This document shows, in pieces, positions 1-11,374 of a DNA stretch of 64,000 nt. Each line of letters begins with the position of its first letter. Within the stretch, counting starts at the first letter, position 1. The stretch covers positions 3,162,001 through 3,226,000 of the forward strand of contig JAVHJL010000005.1 in the NCBI GenBank assembly GCA_036971715.1, read 5' to 3'. The DNA is from Arthrobotrys musiformis (taxonomy: Eukaryota > Ascomycota > Orbiliomycetes > Orbiliales > Orbiliaceae). A program made the position numbers and the translations under genes. The notes beneath the pieces were generated by a model, which saw only the letters and a list, made by a program, of their open reading frames with translations, made no database searches and was not told where the DNA came from.

Positions 1-1385
1 TCTGAAGAGAGGTGGTCTATTAAAAGACGACATCGCCATATAAAAGAATCGACGGCTATGTCTGCAGGACAACAGTGTAGAGTCGTAGACAAAATGCCAT
101 ACGTGGTCGAAATTGCAAAATGCCTTGACTCTGGCTCAATGAAACTAGAGGTAGTAACCAACCTGTACCCGAATTCCTTCCTATCTCGCTTTCAGTGTTA
201 GTCGTGACTGGACTAAGTACATTCACCTGTAGGCTAGACAATTTGGTCTTCAAATGAACCCGTGATACCCGTCAGACACCTGCTCGATGATTGTCCGCTA
301 GCTACTGGTATACCGCGGTACCGGTGTTGTGTTCTCTGCGGCCGCGGGTCGATGCGGTAGGTTTTTGCTATCAAGACTCGCGATTCGGCGCCAAGACTAA
401 ACCTAGAGGCGAGGTCACATTTGATGCTTTGGCTGTTTTGTTCGCGCGTTTTATGTAGTGTCGAGATCTCGTAGCCAGCTCTACAGCACTTGAGCATGTT
501 ATGATCTGAAGTGAAGGTCCCTAGTTGTCTCGTACCCAGCCCACCCGGGGTTGTACCACCTGTCTATTACAAGAACTAGGATACTTGTTAGATAGAAACA
601 GGAATCCTTCCATCTGCGTTCATAGCTGGCGGCAAACAGGGTATCCCGTCCGCTCTGCCTTACTTAAGCCTCCAAGCGGGCGCTCAGTAGTATAGTGGGT
701 GACCATATGCGAATCGCGTCTAACGCAGGTTCTTTTTTGCATTTTTTGCTTCCAGGATGCTTCCATAACTTATTCCCTTCCTTCCTATCACTTTTTTGCG
801 ATTTTTGGAGCCCAAATGGTGGAGATATAATAGCCAGTTCGTAGAGGAAACATCAGTAATCTGGTTTCGAGACGCTTGTGGTTGGCGGGAATGCAACAAA
901 TTCAACGCAAGTTCTGGGAGCGATTGTGTTGAGTTGGATGTTCAGACGAGCCCTGAGGCCGTACCACATATATCAGGGTAGTACCGGGTGTCCGACTAGT
1001 GAGCCGCAAGTACTCCTCGTATTCATTCTTTGTGATATGGCTCGGTATAGTAGTTAGTAGTCTCGAGCTCGAACAACTGCCCAGATATGTTTATTTAGAA
1101 CATTGCCGAGAACCTTGTCGAAAATACTAGCAAACGCAATTTCCCCGCTTCGAGCTCCCAAGGATACGTCCAGCGGCATATAACCACCATAGCACTACTA
1201 TTTGCATAGAACACAACTCGATAGTGCTAAGCTAATGGGGGCTCGGAGTAACCTTTATTCGAAGGCCAGGCGGTGGTAGGTTTCATTGCGCTAGTTTATT
1301 CAATGGTTGTAACAAGGTCCAAACGGGGACTCGTGGGTTCTAACTAACATGGGCGATAAGCGCCGATACATGACTTCTCGCTGCT
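1..1385. other. Intergenic stretch, no gene supported
   Basis: Only short open frames occur here (the longest is under 90 codons), none with a recognisable domain, a signal peptide or consistent splice sites. I see no RNA gene and no clear repeat. The left end of the window may cut a gene lying further upstream, but nothing in these bases shows it. Confidence 0.6.
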
Positions 1386-2684
1386 CTATTCAAATTCCTC
1401 CACGGTACCGCCCCAAGCATTAGAGCTTATAATCAGAAGCCCCGCCGGCTTATGAGCACTGAAAGTTAAGGTATCTGTAATTCTCTCACCCTCTTCATAA
1501 GCCCTTTTGCCCATCGTGTGCTCCTTGTCGGCATGTTTCATTATCACAGGGTACAGGCTTCTTGCCAGGTCGTCCTTGTTTTGGCTCGTATATAACCCCA
1601 GGAATGGCGGCTTTGGGTTAGGGTGAATCCAGAGGGCTTCGTATTTGTAGAGTAACTCGACGTCCACGGGGCATTCCCAGAGCGATACAAATGGCCAAGC
1701 CCAATTCCGGTTCTGCGCTCGTCCATTCCCTGGAAGGATTCTTTCACAGGAAAGACTAGCATTGAAGTTATAGAAGCCTGTGGTTTCTTCCCATTCGTTT
1801 TCTTCTCTTCTTTCGTCTTCTTCTCCGTCGCTTTCCCCACTATCTCCATCATCTTTGCCATCATCTTTGCCATCATATCCGTCACTGCGTCGGTAAAACT
1901 TCGGGTAGAATACCACATCGGGCATATAATTGGCTTTACAGTCCTCCTCCTCACCGTCGTCGTCCTGACAGGTTCCGGACCCCTCTTCATCCTCTTCTTC
2001 CTGCTCTTCTTTGTACAATAATGCAACCACCTCGAACCTAACGTGTGCATCCCACTGATCCGCCACCGCTTTCTTCAATTCGAAGCCCTCGTGCAGCGAA
2101 TATTCGTAAGCAAACGATAGTAGATCCACCAATATTCTGAACGGAAGGTACCACTTATACAAAGGATGCCTTGACATTTGAAAAAAGATTTTCCCATATG
2201 CCTCCCAAGGCAGGTTACGCTCACACCAATGACTACTTTGGGAGAATCCCCACGTGAGGATCCGGATGTTGGGGTTGAACTTTCGAACTGTTGTGACGGC
2301 GGGCATGAATCTTGCGTATATTCTGTGGATTTGTCTGGTGAGTAAATCGATGTCGATGGTGTTTTCTTGGGATCTTGGGGCATGTATGATGTCTCGCGTC
2401 ACTTCTTTCCAGATGAGAGAGAATAGATGCAGTCCGATGGGGGTAAAGATCGTTTGCGAGAGCTGCGAAACATCCGATGGATTGCGGCGGTATACATGGC
2501 CAGCTCCTGTAGTAAAAGATAACTCACGGGAGGTGATGATTGCGCTGTTGAAAGCCTTGGAGACAGTGCGAAGAGAGAGTAAGGACAAGGGATCCAAATA
2601 GGAGATGATTTGTCCAAATAACTCTGGAATGTATAGGACACGTCTGGCATCCATTTCAGAGGGAGTGTTCGGATTTGACGCCAT
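1386..2684 (-). CDS. F-box domain protein (432 aa)
   Basis: A single uninterrupted frame. Residues about 17-55 have the spacing of an F-box (LYIPELFGQIISYLDPLSLL, then LRTVSKAFNSAI), the segment that docks on Skp1 in SCF ubiquitin ligases. The rest should select the substrate, but no LRR, WD40 or Kelch repeat is visible. Residues about 225-310 form a very acidic, probably disordered stretch of Glu, Asp and Gly with KDDG-type repeats. The last 120 residues are again ordered-looking and rich in Trp. This layout, an N-terminal F-box followed by a lineage-specific C-terminal part, is common in Pezizomycotina, where such genes are numerous and fast-evolving. The start at 2684 is the first ATG; a second in-frame Met at residue 11 would also keep the F-box. 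Function beyond SCF adaptor is unknown. Confidence 0.85.
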   Translation of the reverse strand: MASNPNTPSEMDARRVLYIPELFGQIISYLDPLSLLSLRTVSKAFNSAIITSRELSFTTGAGHVYRRNPSDVSQLSQTIFTPIGLHLFSLIWKEVTRDIIHAPRSQENTIDIDLLTRQIHRIYARFMPAVTTVRKFNPNIRILTWGFSQSSHWCERNLPWEAYGKIFFQMSRHPLYKWYLPFRILVDLLSFAYEYSLHEGFELKKAVADQWDAHVRFEVVALLYKEEQEEEDEEGSGTCQDDDGEEEDCKANYMPDVVFYPKFYRRSDGYDGKDDGKDDGDSGESDGEEDERREENEWEETTGFYNFNASLSCERILPGNGRAQNRNWAWPFVSLWECPVDVELLYKYEALWIHPNPKPPFLGLYTSQNKDDLARSLYPVIMKHADKEHTMGKRAYEEGERITDTLTFSAHKPAGLLIISSNAWGGTVEEFE

Positions 2685-5343
2685 CGTTGGTGACTTGCTT
2701 TTGACTTTGATGTATTAGGAATGAGTCATAATTAGTGGGTATTGGGGTAAATATATATGGTCTTTGGCTAGGGGGGCTAGGTTAACTCTTATCTCGTAAA
2801 CCAAATGCTACTGTATCTGTTAGCTCTGCACCTTTTGCTTACGTCTACTTAGCTCAGTCTTTCGTTCTACTGATCTAGAAAGGCCTGGAACTAGCTCGCA
2901 CTATATTATGTCAGTAGCGAAGCGTTTTAATACAAGAATATATATTGTGGATGGGTTTGTGCTACACTCAGTAGTACCGAAGCGTTTTAATACAAGACTA
3001 TGTGCTACATACACCAAAGGTAATATGTTTATAGACGCGCTCGAGCGCTCATGTCGAACCCTCAGGATAATGGTGGATATGTGAGCCTTATAACACTCTA
3101 AATTGGTCTTACATATACCTAGACCACACGAACAGTGACCGCTCTAAACCGACTTTTCAGGCCGGCCATGGAGGAACCTTAAATGCGTACAGAGAAAATT
3201 ATACCACCCTAGGGCCCCGAAACTAAGGTCAATCAAGCTGTGGTGGACTACGTGTATGAGTGAAAAATGGCGGGTTTATTCATTATTATATACCACAATA
3301 CCGAACGAACGGAGACAAGTCGGTTATCGCTAACAAGGTACGACAGCCCAGGACCAATGTCTAAGCTGTGTACTAGCCACCGACAACCATGCATTTACAG
3401 TCTAGCGCATTATCTTACTTTTTGAAATTTCGAATGATCATGTATCAATCTTGATTTTTTTTTTTAAAAAAAAACAAGAAAAAAACGAAAAAACAAAGAA
3501 AAGGACCCGCTTCCCAAACCGAGAAAATAAAATAAAATATTAAAATATTGAAAAAGATAGATCGGAACAAAAAGCAAGCCACCTGGCACCACCCAAAGTT
3601 TTGCGGGGGTGCCGCTTGTTTTCATGGACAGCAGTTGGTTTTATCGTTGTCGATGGGTCAAGAACAGGCGGCTTGCAAGATAAGCGGGACGTTTCGTGGA
3701 TATTGGGCGGGGGTTGCCCTGTTCTGTTTGCCCCGAACACTGTGCACCCGGCTGAGCCAGCCAGAGGAATGCTGGCCAATCATCACGATATTCCTACATA
3801 ATATGTAAAGAAAACTTCCCCAAGAGAAAAAACGGTTAGGCATGCGGCCATTTAACCCTCTTGGGATTCGTTTCGACAAAAGCTATGAGAAAATAACATT
3901 TGCGTTCGGTAATTCTGTCGCCGCCTTTCGCTCCCTGCTGGATGGTAACGAAAGCCAATATTTCGCGAGTTTTGCAAATTATAAAACTCACCTTCCAAAA
4001 GCAAACATTGCTTCCTAGGCCTCGGTCGGCTCTAAAACATATAAAGAGTCAAGTTTGGTGTAAGACAGTGCAAATATCACTGGCGTATACGTAGGTGGAT
4101 CCATGGAATTCCTATCGTGCCATAAATATCATATATCACCCGCGTGCGTTGATTAAACAACCGACCCTCCGGGCTCTGGGGGGCTCGCACCAATCAGTAA
4201 AATATCACAGCTACATTAGCTTCCCCTTAGCTCCTTCTCGGAACCTGAGCTCCCTTGAATCCATAGCCGATTGAAACGTGCTAGATGAGGAGTGCGGTAC
4301 CTCTTTGCTTTTCCCTTGTCTTTGCATCAAAAAGCCCTATTCGCGTTCGACGTGAGGGAGCGGGGAATTGTCGAAGAGAACTCGGATCTGGGCTTCTTAC
4401 ACCATCGACCATCGACGTTACTTTTTTCTCGAGCCTTGTCAGTACATGAGGAAACCTGATCGAGGTGGCTTGTGCCAAAACTAAGGCTCGCAACGGAACT
4501 GGGACCTTCCTCTGCTGCGAGCGTGGCCTAGTGCGAGAGAAAGAAAAAAAAGGAAAATGGGGCAAGGGAGGTGTAACCTTGTCTCGCAGTAACGTCGATT
4601 CTTCGCGTTCTACATGCCTGACCCCACGCACATTGACCCGCTCTGTGGTGGATTCAGCCTTGACTCACAGAACCTGCTACCAAATTACAGTATGCGGGGG
4701 GAGACAGGACACCGGGTTGTGAGGATGCACCCAAGCGTCGAAGACACCAATAGTCCAAACCGAAATGCACATTCGTGAAACTTACTGGTGTGTAACTGGT
4801 CACCCTTGATCCAACCTCTATCCTACCCGCTCCCGCCCTGCATGGTTGTAGCATGTAGTACCTACTTAAGTAGCTAACTACTAGCGGTGGCGGAGCATGG
4901 AGGAATGGAGGAATGGAGATGATATGATACTGCCGCGAACCCAGGCGAGTTGATTAATTGCAAACCCCATATCGTCCACGAGACCAAAATCGTCCATGTT
5001 CTATCTATCGCTAACAGAAATTCCCGAATCGAATCGTCCGAAGAATCGTCGGCCTAGGATTTTCTAATGAGGCAAAGAACCCGAGTCATATTAACAACAC
5101 AATTGGCGGAATTCAAAAAGAAAGGGAATACAGTAGTTACAGCAAAGATATCTGTCGCACCCCTGACAATAATGATATAGAAATGATAAGGGAAAAAAGG
5201 CATTGCAAAACAGTAACCAGACTTTCAATATAAGTTATAAGGTCAGATTCCTAATCACCCCGAAATTCCTCGTCAATGGTAATATTATACATTATTCCAG
5301 ACTCAATAACCTGGCGATGCTTCCATTACAAGTGTTTGTCACC
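2685..5343. other. Intergenic stretch with A/T-rich tracts
   Basis: No gene is supported. The stretch has a decayed tandem repeat near 2.9-3.0 kb (listed separately) and a poly(T)/poly(A)-rich tract at about 3450-3550. The open frames between 3.5 and 4.9 kb are short, overlap one another on both strands and show no domain. Confidence 0.55.
2911..3000 (+). repeat. Decayed tandem direct repeat, 60-bp period
   Basis: A 20-bp core, CGAAGCGTTTTAATACAAGA, occurs perfectly at 2918-2937 and again at 2978-2997, with similar TCAGTAG-type flanks before each copy. The 60-bp period suggests two units of a tandem repeat whose outer parts have diverged. Confidence 0.7.
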
Positions 5344-6110
5344 TCACTCCAGGCCGTGCTCCGACACAGACTGAAATAGACCGCCATGCTCAACACTAAG
5401 GCGCCAAGCCCCTGAACCTCCCAGCTCCCCGAAGCTCCCCTCAACCATGCCCCTGGCAGTATCAAAATACTCGTTCCTGCCTCTCAAGAACTGCTCCATA
5501 GGTACAGATATCGAGGTACGCCGATCGATAACGGAGGTAGCGGTCGAACTGTCGGACGTATGGGTAGAGTAAGATCTCATAGAAATATTGCTCCCACTCG
5601 ACCTATATCCAACAAATAATATAAGATTCTGGTTTTTTTTGTTAGAGAGAGGGGGGGGTTGAGAGATGCGTACCTAGTTGAGCTACGACTGTTTTTCGAG
5701 GATCTACTGGTAGGGGAGGACACTGAGGCGTTGGAGGTATGTGAACGTTTCTTGCGCACGTGGTGTGTGCAAGAGGTGCTGTGTCCGCCCAAGTAGTGGA
5801 GGAGAACGTATGTAGCGACGATGAAGAGCATCCAGTCTGTCAATGTAGAATTTGCGAGGGCGAGGAATTCGAAAAAGGATGTCTTTTTTGCCTGGAATTT
5901 AATTAATAAGCTCCACGTCAGCACTATCTCCGATTATAAAGCTCATAAAGTAAGTCCCCTTTTGAGTTTTTGTCTATGGAGAGCAGCTTTGGTTGTTGGA
6001 AGGGTCCCAATTACCTGTTGTGCCCAAGTTGGAATGGTGACAATCAGCTTGAAAACACAGGCGAGAAAGACAAGCTTGGAAGCTTTGCCTGTGGAAGGTA
6101 GTTCGCCCAT
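5344..6110 (-). CDS. Small Ser-rich membrane protein, family copy A (190 aa, 3 exons)
   Basis: Exons at 6110-6015, 5891-5674 and 5602-5344; both introns are GT..AG (123 and 71 bp). Exon 1 holds a first hydrophobic segment (KLVFLACVFKLIVTIPTW). Exon 2 holds the motif FFEFLALANSTLTDWM followed by a second hydrophobic segment, then a basic Ser/Arg-rich run (SSPTSRSSKNSRSST). Exon 3 is a soluble tail containing EQFLRGRNEYFDTARGMVEG. It is a paralogue of the genes at 9829-10568 and 25250-26051: all three have three exons, intron phases 0 and 2, the same order of parts and related tails. I do not recognise the family and give no function; two membrane helices with a Ser-rich cytosolic tail is what can be seen. 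A TATAAG box lies about 157 bp upstream of the start. Confidence 0.72.
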
Positions 6111-6266
6111 TTCTCCCTTTGCCGTTGTTAGCGAATGGGTTCAATAGCTCTATAGATGTAAATATGATTGAGAAAGGAAATGATTTGGTTAAAAGTGGAA
6201 TTTAGCGTGTGCGAGAAGAAAAGTTAAGGACGCAACAAGGTTCTTTTATGATCGCCCTCTTATTCT

Positions 6267-6272
6267 CTTATA
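6267..6272 (-). promoter_or_regulatory. TATA-like box of gene A
   Basis: TATAAG on the minus strand, 157-162 bp upstream of the predicted ATG at 6110. Paralogue B has the same hexamer at almost the same distance, which supports both starts. Confidence 0.4.
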
Positions 6273-7529
6273 GTCAAACGTTCGGATCTGACTGTGGGTT
6301 TAAATGTTTCTTTGGGCAAGCCGGTTTAGTTCTCAGACGTGTTCTGCCCTTAAATTTGATATTTCTTTTTTCCTCACTTCTGTTGGAACAACAAGGCTGG
6401 TTAATTGTTACGATTCACCCTAGTTTGCAGCTACGATTCACCCCAGGGGAACGACTTCCAGCTGCTGCCCACCACCCATGGTCTTCAGGAATTCACCTTT
6501 TGGGTTAGCTAAGAATAGCGCCCGCGGGGAAAGGCGTCCAATTGACTGGAGGATCAGCTACAACCAACCCCACCAGTTTTCAGATTTATGTGCCTTCAAA
6601 ACGACAGATCCGTAATGGAAATAATGACATAGCTTGACGACGTAGTTTCGAAGCTGCCGCAGAGAATCCAAGCTGGCTGCTTTTTCCTAAACCCATCATC
6701 GATTGCTTAGGCCCCGGGCCGTCCGAGGTCCTGTAGCTGCCGGCAATCCATCAGCCTGATAGCTTCCCTAAGGTATTACTACTTTTTACACTCCTGTGGA
6801 TTTCGCTGGAAGCAGGATACTAGCAGCTATCCCTCCGCCTCACTAAACGAAAAATCAATCGGTCGATCCGTGGCTATAGCTCAAACACTTGTACAAGGGA
6901 AGAGGACTTCTTTTCCTGCGCACAAAAAAAAGAAAAACATGTGTCTAGTCAATGAAGAATTAGGCGCCCGGTTCCCAGAAACGGATGGTTTGAATCCTGG
7001 GTTGGGGGTTTGGCCGGCTGCTATGGCCCCGGCACTCTTTCCTGATATGCCCAGCCCAAAGGAGGTCCCAAGGGGGGATAGTAATGGCTCTCAACGACCT
7101 CCGATCTCCTTCTTTTTTTGTTTTTTTCACTGAAATTCGAAAAAAAAACAAAAAGGAGCTCTACTGTGCACCACTGTGTATGTAAGTTGTACATACAAAC
7201 TTACCTGTGGCCAGCGAGAAAGGGAAGGCCAAGAAATTTTAAAGCTCTGGCCCACGGGAGAAACCTTGCAATTAGCTTGGCCCATTTTGACCCGGGTACC
7301 TGCTCAAAAGTACGAAAAGTTATCCTCGAATCCAGGTGCTCATAGGGCATGAAGATTTAAAAGTCCAGCATGCCTGAGCGCGCATGCGAATTTGGGGAGA
7401 AGAGGCAAAGCCTCCCCAGTCTCATTACCACCAAGCCAAGGGAGCATTCACACTAGTCTGACGGGATAGTTCATCTTACTCCTTTGGTGTGTTCGTGAGC
7501 CAAATCTTACCCAATTTCTCAGTCTAAAC

Positions 7530-8471
7530 ATGTTTAAACACCTCCCCTCACTTAATTACTGGACGAAATATTCTATGATACGATGCATGATGTACGGATC
7601 GAACCCTGGCGCATGGTCAATCAACCTCGAGTCGACCATGGCCGGAGCTGACTACTATATCCGGGAGCGGTTTGGGGGCGGCACCGGGAAGTCCTCAATG
7701 TGGGGCACATCTGGCGTGGTGCAATCTCATTGGACAGCGCAGGCTGAAGAGGAGCATCGCGTGGCGAAGTTGACCAGAGCAAGTACCCCGCAGAAGGCAT
7801 GCGCGGCACCTCGTGCGCGAGTTCGCTCAAGACTCAGACAGTTCTCAGTCAAAAACCCTCCGGCTGCTACCTGCTCCCTCTTGGCAGTCCACCCTCTCCG
7901 TAACGTTCCCGATTACTCGATTAAATCCACAGAAATAAAATCATCCCCACCTTCTCGCCTGTCACTGGTTCCTTTTTTTCCTTGTTGGTCCGGCCATCCT
8001 TCTTTCCTTTTATTTTGTGCTTTAAAACATAGGTTCCTGTTTGCCTCGAAAAACCACCTTTCCCTCAAAAAAAAAAAGGCTGATTGGCTTCCGAGCTGTG
8101 CGACTGTCGGCTCCAGTGGAATGACTGTAAGGAAGTTTTTAACCATTAATACCTCGAGACACATGGATGCGATTTCTTTGCCCGCAATAACATCGATTGG
8201 AAGAGGACGCACGTACGAAACCTATACACCCCCAGCGAAGCAATTTCACGACAGCGATATCAATTACGCTATATTTCTTCTCAGCTTCCTGATTGTTCGT
8301 TACGCAAAGATGATCCTACATCGATTGGAATTTCCCCCCCGTGTAGCACAAGTGATTTCATCTCAAGAAATATATGCGAGCGGCCTGGCTCCTCGAGACG
8401 TCCGTCCCTGTTCTCCGGTAGGGTCTCCAACAGGGCAGTTAATTTTCTGTTTTTTTGGGGAGGGCAGTTAA
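7530..8471 (+). CDS. Long open frame of doubtful coding status (313 codons)
   Basis: The frame starts with ATG and runs 313 codons without a stop, longer than expected for most chance frames in DNA of this composition. Against it: no domain, signal peptide or membrane segment that I recognise, a Lys run that comes from a poly(A) tract, uneven composition, and no relative within the window. It may be a relic or chance. No function is proposed. Confidence 0.12.
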   Translation: MFKHLPSLNYWTKYSMIRCMMYGSNPGAWSINLESTMAGADYYIRERFGGGTGKSSMWGTSGVVQSHWTAQAEEEHRVAKLTRASTPQKACAAPRARVRSRLRQFSVKNPPAATCSLLAVHPLRNVPDYSIKSTEIKSSPPSRLSLVPFFPCWSGHPSFLLFCALKHRFLFASKNHLSLKKKKADWLPSCATVGSSGMTVRKFLTINTSRHMDAISLPAITSIGRGRTYETYTPPAKQFHDSDINYAIFLLSFLIVRYAKMILHRLEFPPRVAQVISSQEIYASGLAPRDVRPCSPVGSPTGQLIFCFFGEGS

Positions 8472-8790
8472 CTTTCTTTTTTGGGGGACCCTGGCCGCTT
8501 TCCATGAAGGCCTCTCCAAGCAACGGGGTTTCCCTTTTTCATTTTCATTTTTTTTTTAGTTGGATCTAAAGTCCGCATGCGACAGGAGATTTTTGGAAGG
8601 AAGTCGGCTTTTTCTTTTCGCGCTGGAAAAAAACCCTCGTCAAGCATTTCCTGAATGAAAACTTTTTCGGGGTTTCCCCTGATTAAAGGGGAGAGTGAGG
8701 ATTTAAAGTAGAAGTTATTGCCAAGAAAAAACAGCTTCGGTTGATCAATTGACAAGCGCTCAAACTTTATGCCTATCTCGCTTTTCCCAC

Positions 8791-8833
8791 AGCCAGGCCA
8801 TTTTTCAGAATCGTCTTGGGCCTGTTTCGGTGC
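8791..8833 (-). repeat. Dispersed repeat, copy 1 of 2
   Basis: On the minus strand these 43 bases match 16023-16065 on the plus strand at 41 of 43 positions. The two differences are A/G transitions. The core reads GCACCGAAACAGGCCCAAGA and continues. Sequence outside the core diverges quickly. Neither copy lies in a supported gene. Confidence 0.8.
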
Positions 8834-9828
8834 GTCCACCCCGAAACCAGATCCTCGGCTCACAAACTGCACCTCTTCTTTAACAAAAAGCCCCAAAAAC
8901 GAAGAAAGAAGAAAATGAATTTCTTTTTCTTCTTGCTATGGCAGTCGGGGGAACCCGTCGGGATATCTGGCAATAATCAGGCTCAAAGTATTCCACGTGG
9001 GAAAAGTGGCCCGTGGAAAAAGTGGCTAACTAATCGATCACGTTATCAATGAGGGGTGTGTTCCTCGGGAAGAACCTTATCGGCTTCCCGAGCGAGACTA
9101 CCCCACATCCGAACAAGGCTGAGAGATTTCGTTACACAAACACAGCCACTTGCCGTATGTGGCTAGTGTACCCTGAAACGTGGTTGCGTAACCATGCTCC
9201 TCTGCGACAACGACAGACCATGGGTTTTTTGTGTTGCGATTGTTCGAGCACAAGGAGTCTCGGGTCCCAGTCTCGGGTCCCAGTCTCGTAGCCCTCGGGA
9301 CCCTTCTTGTGTTCGGTGTCGGGGATCCCGCTACATCGTGCATCAACATCGCATCGATATGCATCCTGCATCGCCATCAGATCGTACATCAACCTCAACG
9401 TAATGCTGTTGGAAAAAAAACCTCCCCTGTTTTTGTTTCAGAAGTATGGTAGGTAATAAACCATCACAAGCTGTAATGTATATATATGATAGACAAAAAT
9501 ATGAAAATACCAAAAATGGAAGTACAAAGAAACCCAGAGAGTCATAAATAATAGTAATAACAATAATGATAATAATAATAAAAACCAGGTAAAATGTTTC
9601 CATATCTCATTTCCCAAAGAATAATTCAATGCCGCCCTTTTTTACTCCGCCGCGCTTGTCGTATACTGTGCATAATTCATTCAGTCGTCAAGGAACCATG
9701 CTCGTTAACCCGCTCTGGTAATATATACGTATATATATAGGTAACCAAGAAAGTAATAAACCCCCCAAATACAATTGTCTCGCCACCTCTCTCCTCAACT
9801 GACAATTGTATCCCCAAATGGGGTTTAT

Positions 9829-10568
9829 TTATCTCCTATATCCAGCACCGCTGGGGGTACCCCTACGCAGGTACATATCCGTCACAGAGTCCAAAATATA
9901 CATTCCCTGCATCCTCCCCATATCAGCCTCGAATTGGCGGTCATCAAGAGCCATGAAACGGTCCATCATGACGTTCGGAATATGAGTGCGATGACGGACG
10001 ATGGTTGTTGAGGTCCTTTGGCTGATACGCGAACGGATTGATCCGTCCGAATGCTCGCTGATAATAGAATCGATGGATTCTTGGCTGATTATGGAGTCGA
10101 TGGAGCTACCTGAATCGCTTGACCTAGTTGATCCAAAGCTACTGACGCTCCTAAAAGGCTCAGTTAGCAGAGGAGAAACGAAAATTGATTCTGGGTAGCT
10201 AACCTTAGAGAGCTCCTGGAGGAGCGAGAAGAGGTAGAGGAGGCATAGTGCCGTCTGCGCGCCTGGGGGGTTCCACGGGGACCATATGCAATGTAGTGGA
10301 AACCGAGATATACCATAATGATTGTCCACATCCAGTCTGTAAGGGTGGAATTGGCAAATTCTAGCACTTGGAGGAGGGTCATTTCGCCAATCTATTAGAA
10401 TTGTGGTTAGTACGCGAGTACGCCCATACTGTTGTTCCGTTTGTGAAAGGCGGGTTGTACCTTTTGTACCAAGATGGTGAGGGTGATTCCGAGCTTCACT
10501 GCGCAAACAACCAGAACTACGACTTCGAGTCTGAGACTCTTATCGAAAGCGAGAAATCTTGGGTCCAT
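9829..10568 (-). CDS. Small Ser-rich membrane protein, family copy B (205 aa, 3 exons)
   Basis: Exons at 10568-10461, 10391-10204 and 10150-9829, with introns of 69 and 53 bp. Exon 1 carries a hydrophobic segment (LEVVVLVVCAVKLGITLTIL). Exon 2 has EFANSTLTDWM, matching LANSTLTDWM of copy A, followed by a second hydrophobic segment and a Ser/Arg run. Exon 3 is Ser/Ile-rich (SIDSIISQESIDSIISE is an internal repeat) and ends with DRFMALDDRQFEADMGRMQG, clearly related to the tail of the 25-kb copy. It is read on the same strand as copy A, 3.7 kb away, consistent with an old duplication. Role unknown; the Ser-rich juxtamembrane region could be phosphorylated, but that is a guess. Confidence 0.78.
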
Positions 10569-11336
10569 TATTCGTGTATCTGAAAACCAATTGAATTTGT
10601 TAAAAATAAGGGTTTAGTGAGAATTGTTTCAAAATAGAGATAGATTCTTAGTGGGAGTCTGGCGGAAGATAGTGCATGGGAATATATGCTACTGAAGCGG
10701 AGAGGTATGAGGGGAAGTGGGTGGTCTTATATGTAGATTGTAATCCGCGAAGTCTCCTTAGTGTTGATCGTCACATCCACAGGTTAAGCCGCAAACATGC
10801 AACATGTGGGTCTAGGACTCACGGCTGAGTATGCTTTCTACGCTCTTCTAAAAAGATGTCGGGTTGAACCGACCAATCATTTCTGCGTTGTAATGCAAGG
10901 ATACGCCTAATTCAGAAGCATCGTGGCGTTCTCAACCCTGCCCGAAGGTTGTCATTGTTGCCAGGATCGCCAGGCCAATTATGCAGGCCGAGAGATACCC
11001 TAGTCTCGACACCCCAGCCCATATTCTCTCTCACATCCATGCATGAAAGCCGAACACATGAATGATAGCTAAGAAAAAATGATAAAATACAGATATCGAA
11101 AAAGAAGCTTACCAAGAGGTCGGTATTGTAACCGTAGACGCTAGATGCGATGTTGCTGACGTGGGTACCGTCTGGTCTTGCCTATACCTGGTATATACGT
11201 ACTGGTGAAGAACTAATAAGGTTCAGCCGAATGTAGGATCGAATCGTGGAAATTCAAGTGGAATATGTATGACGGTTCAATAGCCAAGGCAAGGTTTTAG
11301 TGATGAAGAGGAGGCTCTAATGATGGAGAGGAGGCT
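10569..11336. other. Intergenic, upstream of gene B
   Basis: It contains the promoter region of gene B and, at its right end, a minisatellite-like tract (11299-11374). No coding frame is supported. Confidence 0.5.
10726..10731 (-). promoter_or_regulatory. TATA-like box of gene B
   Basis: TATAAG on the minus strand, 158-163 bp upstream of the ATG at 10568, matching the spacing in copy A to within one base. Confidence 0.4.
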
Positions 11337-11374
11337 CTATGTCGAAGAGGCTCTAGTGATGGAGAAGAGGCTCT
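11299..11374 (+). repeat. Imperfect minisatellite
   Basis: Four irregular copies of a unit close to GATGGAGAAGAGGCTCTA(G/A)T, about 16 to 20 bp each, in tandem. It overlaps the last codons of the hydrophobic open frame to its right. Confidence 0.6.

Larger units (their letters stand above)
6111..9828. other. Gene-poor stretch
   Basis: No confident gene. The stretch holds a long but featureless frame at 7530-8471 and one copy of a dispersed repeat at 8791-8833, both listed separately. Homopolymer A and T tracts are frequent between 6.9 and 9.0 kb. Near 9.25-9.29 kb there is a short tandem of TCTCGGGTCCCAG. From 9480 to 9600 the DNA is A/T-rich with ATAATAATA-type sequence. Confidence 0.5.

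Noticed and set aside
1544..2383. Second and third frames inside the F-box gene
   Set aside because: Shadows of the F-box reading frame; the repetitive Met/Lys content comes from its acidic repeat region.
7580..7605. B-box-like sequence (GGTTCGATCC on the minus strand) suggesting a tRNA
   Set aside because: The bases flanking the loop cannot form the five-pair T stem, and no matching D arm, anticodon arm or acceptor stem is nearby.
9343..9629. Hydrophobic Ile/Leu-rich minus-strand frames
   Set aside because: Produced by ATA/ATAATA low-complexity DNA; no partner exon and no family motif.
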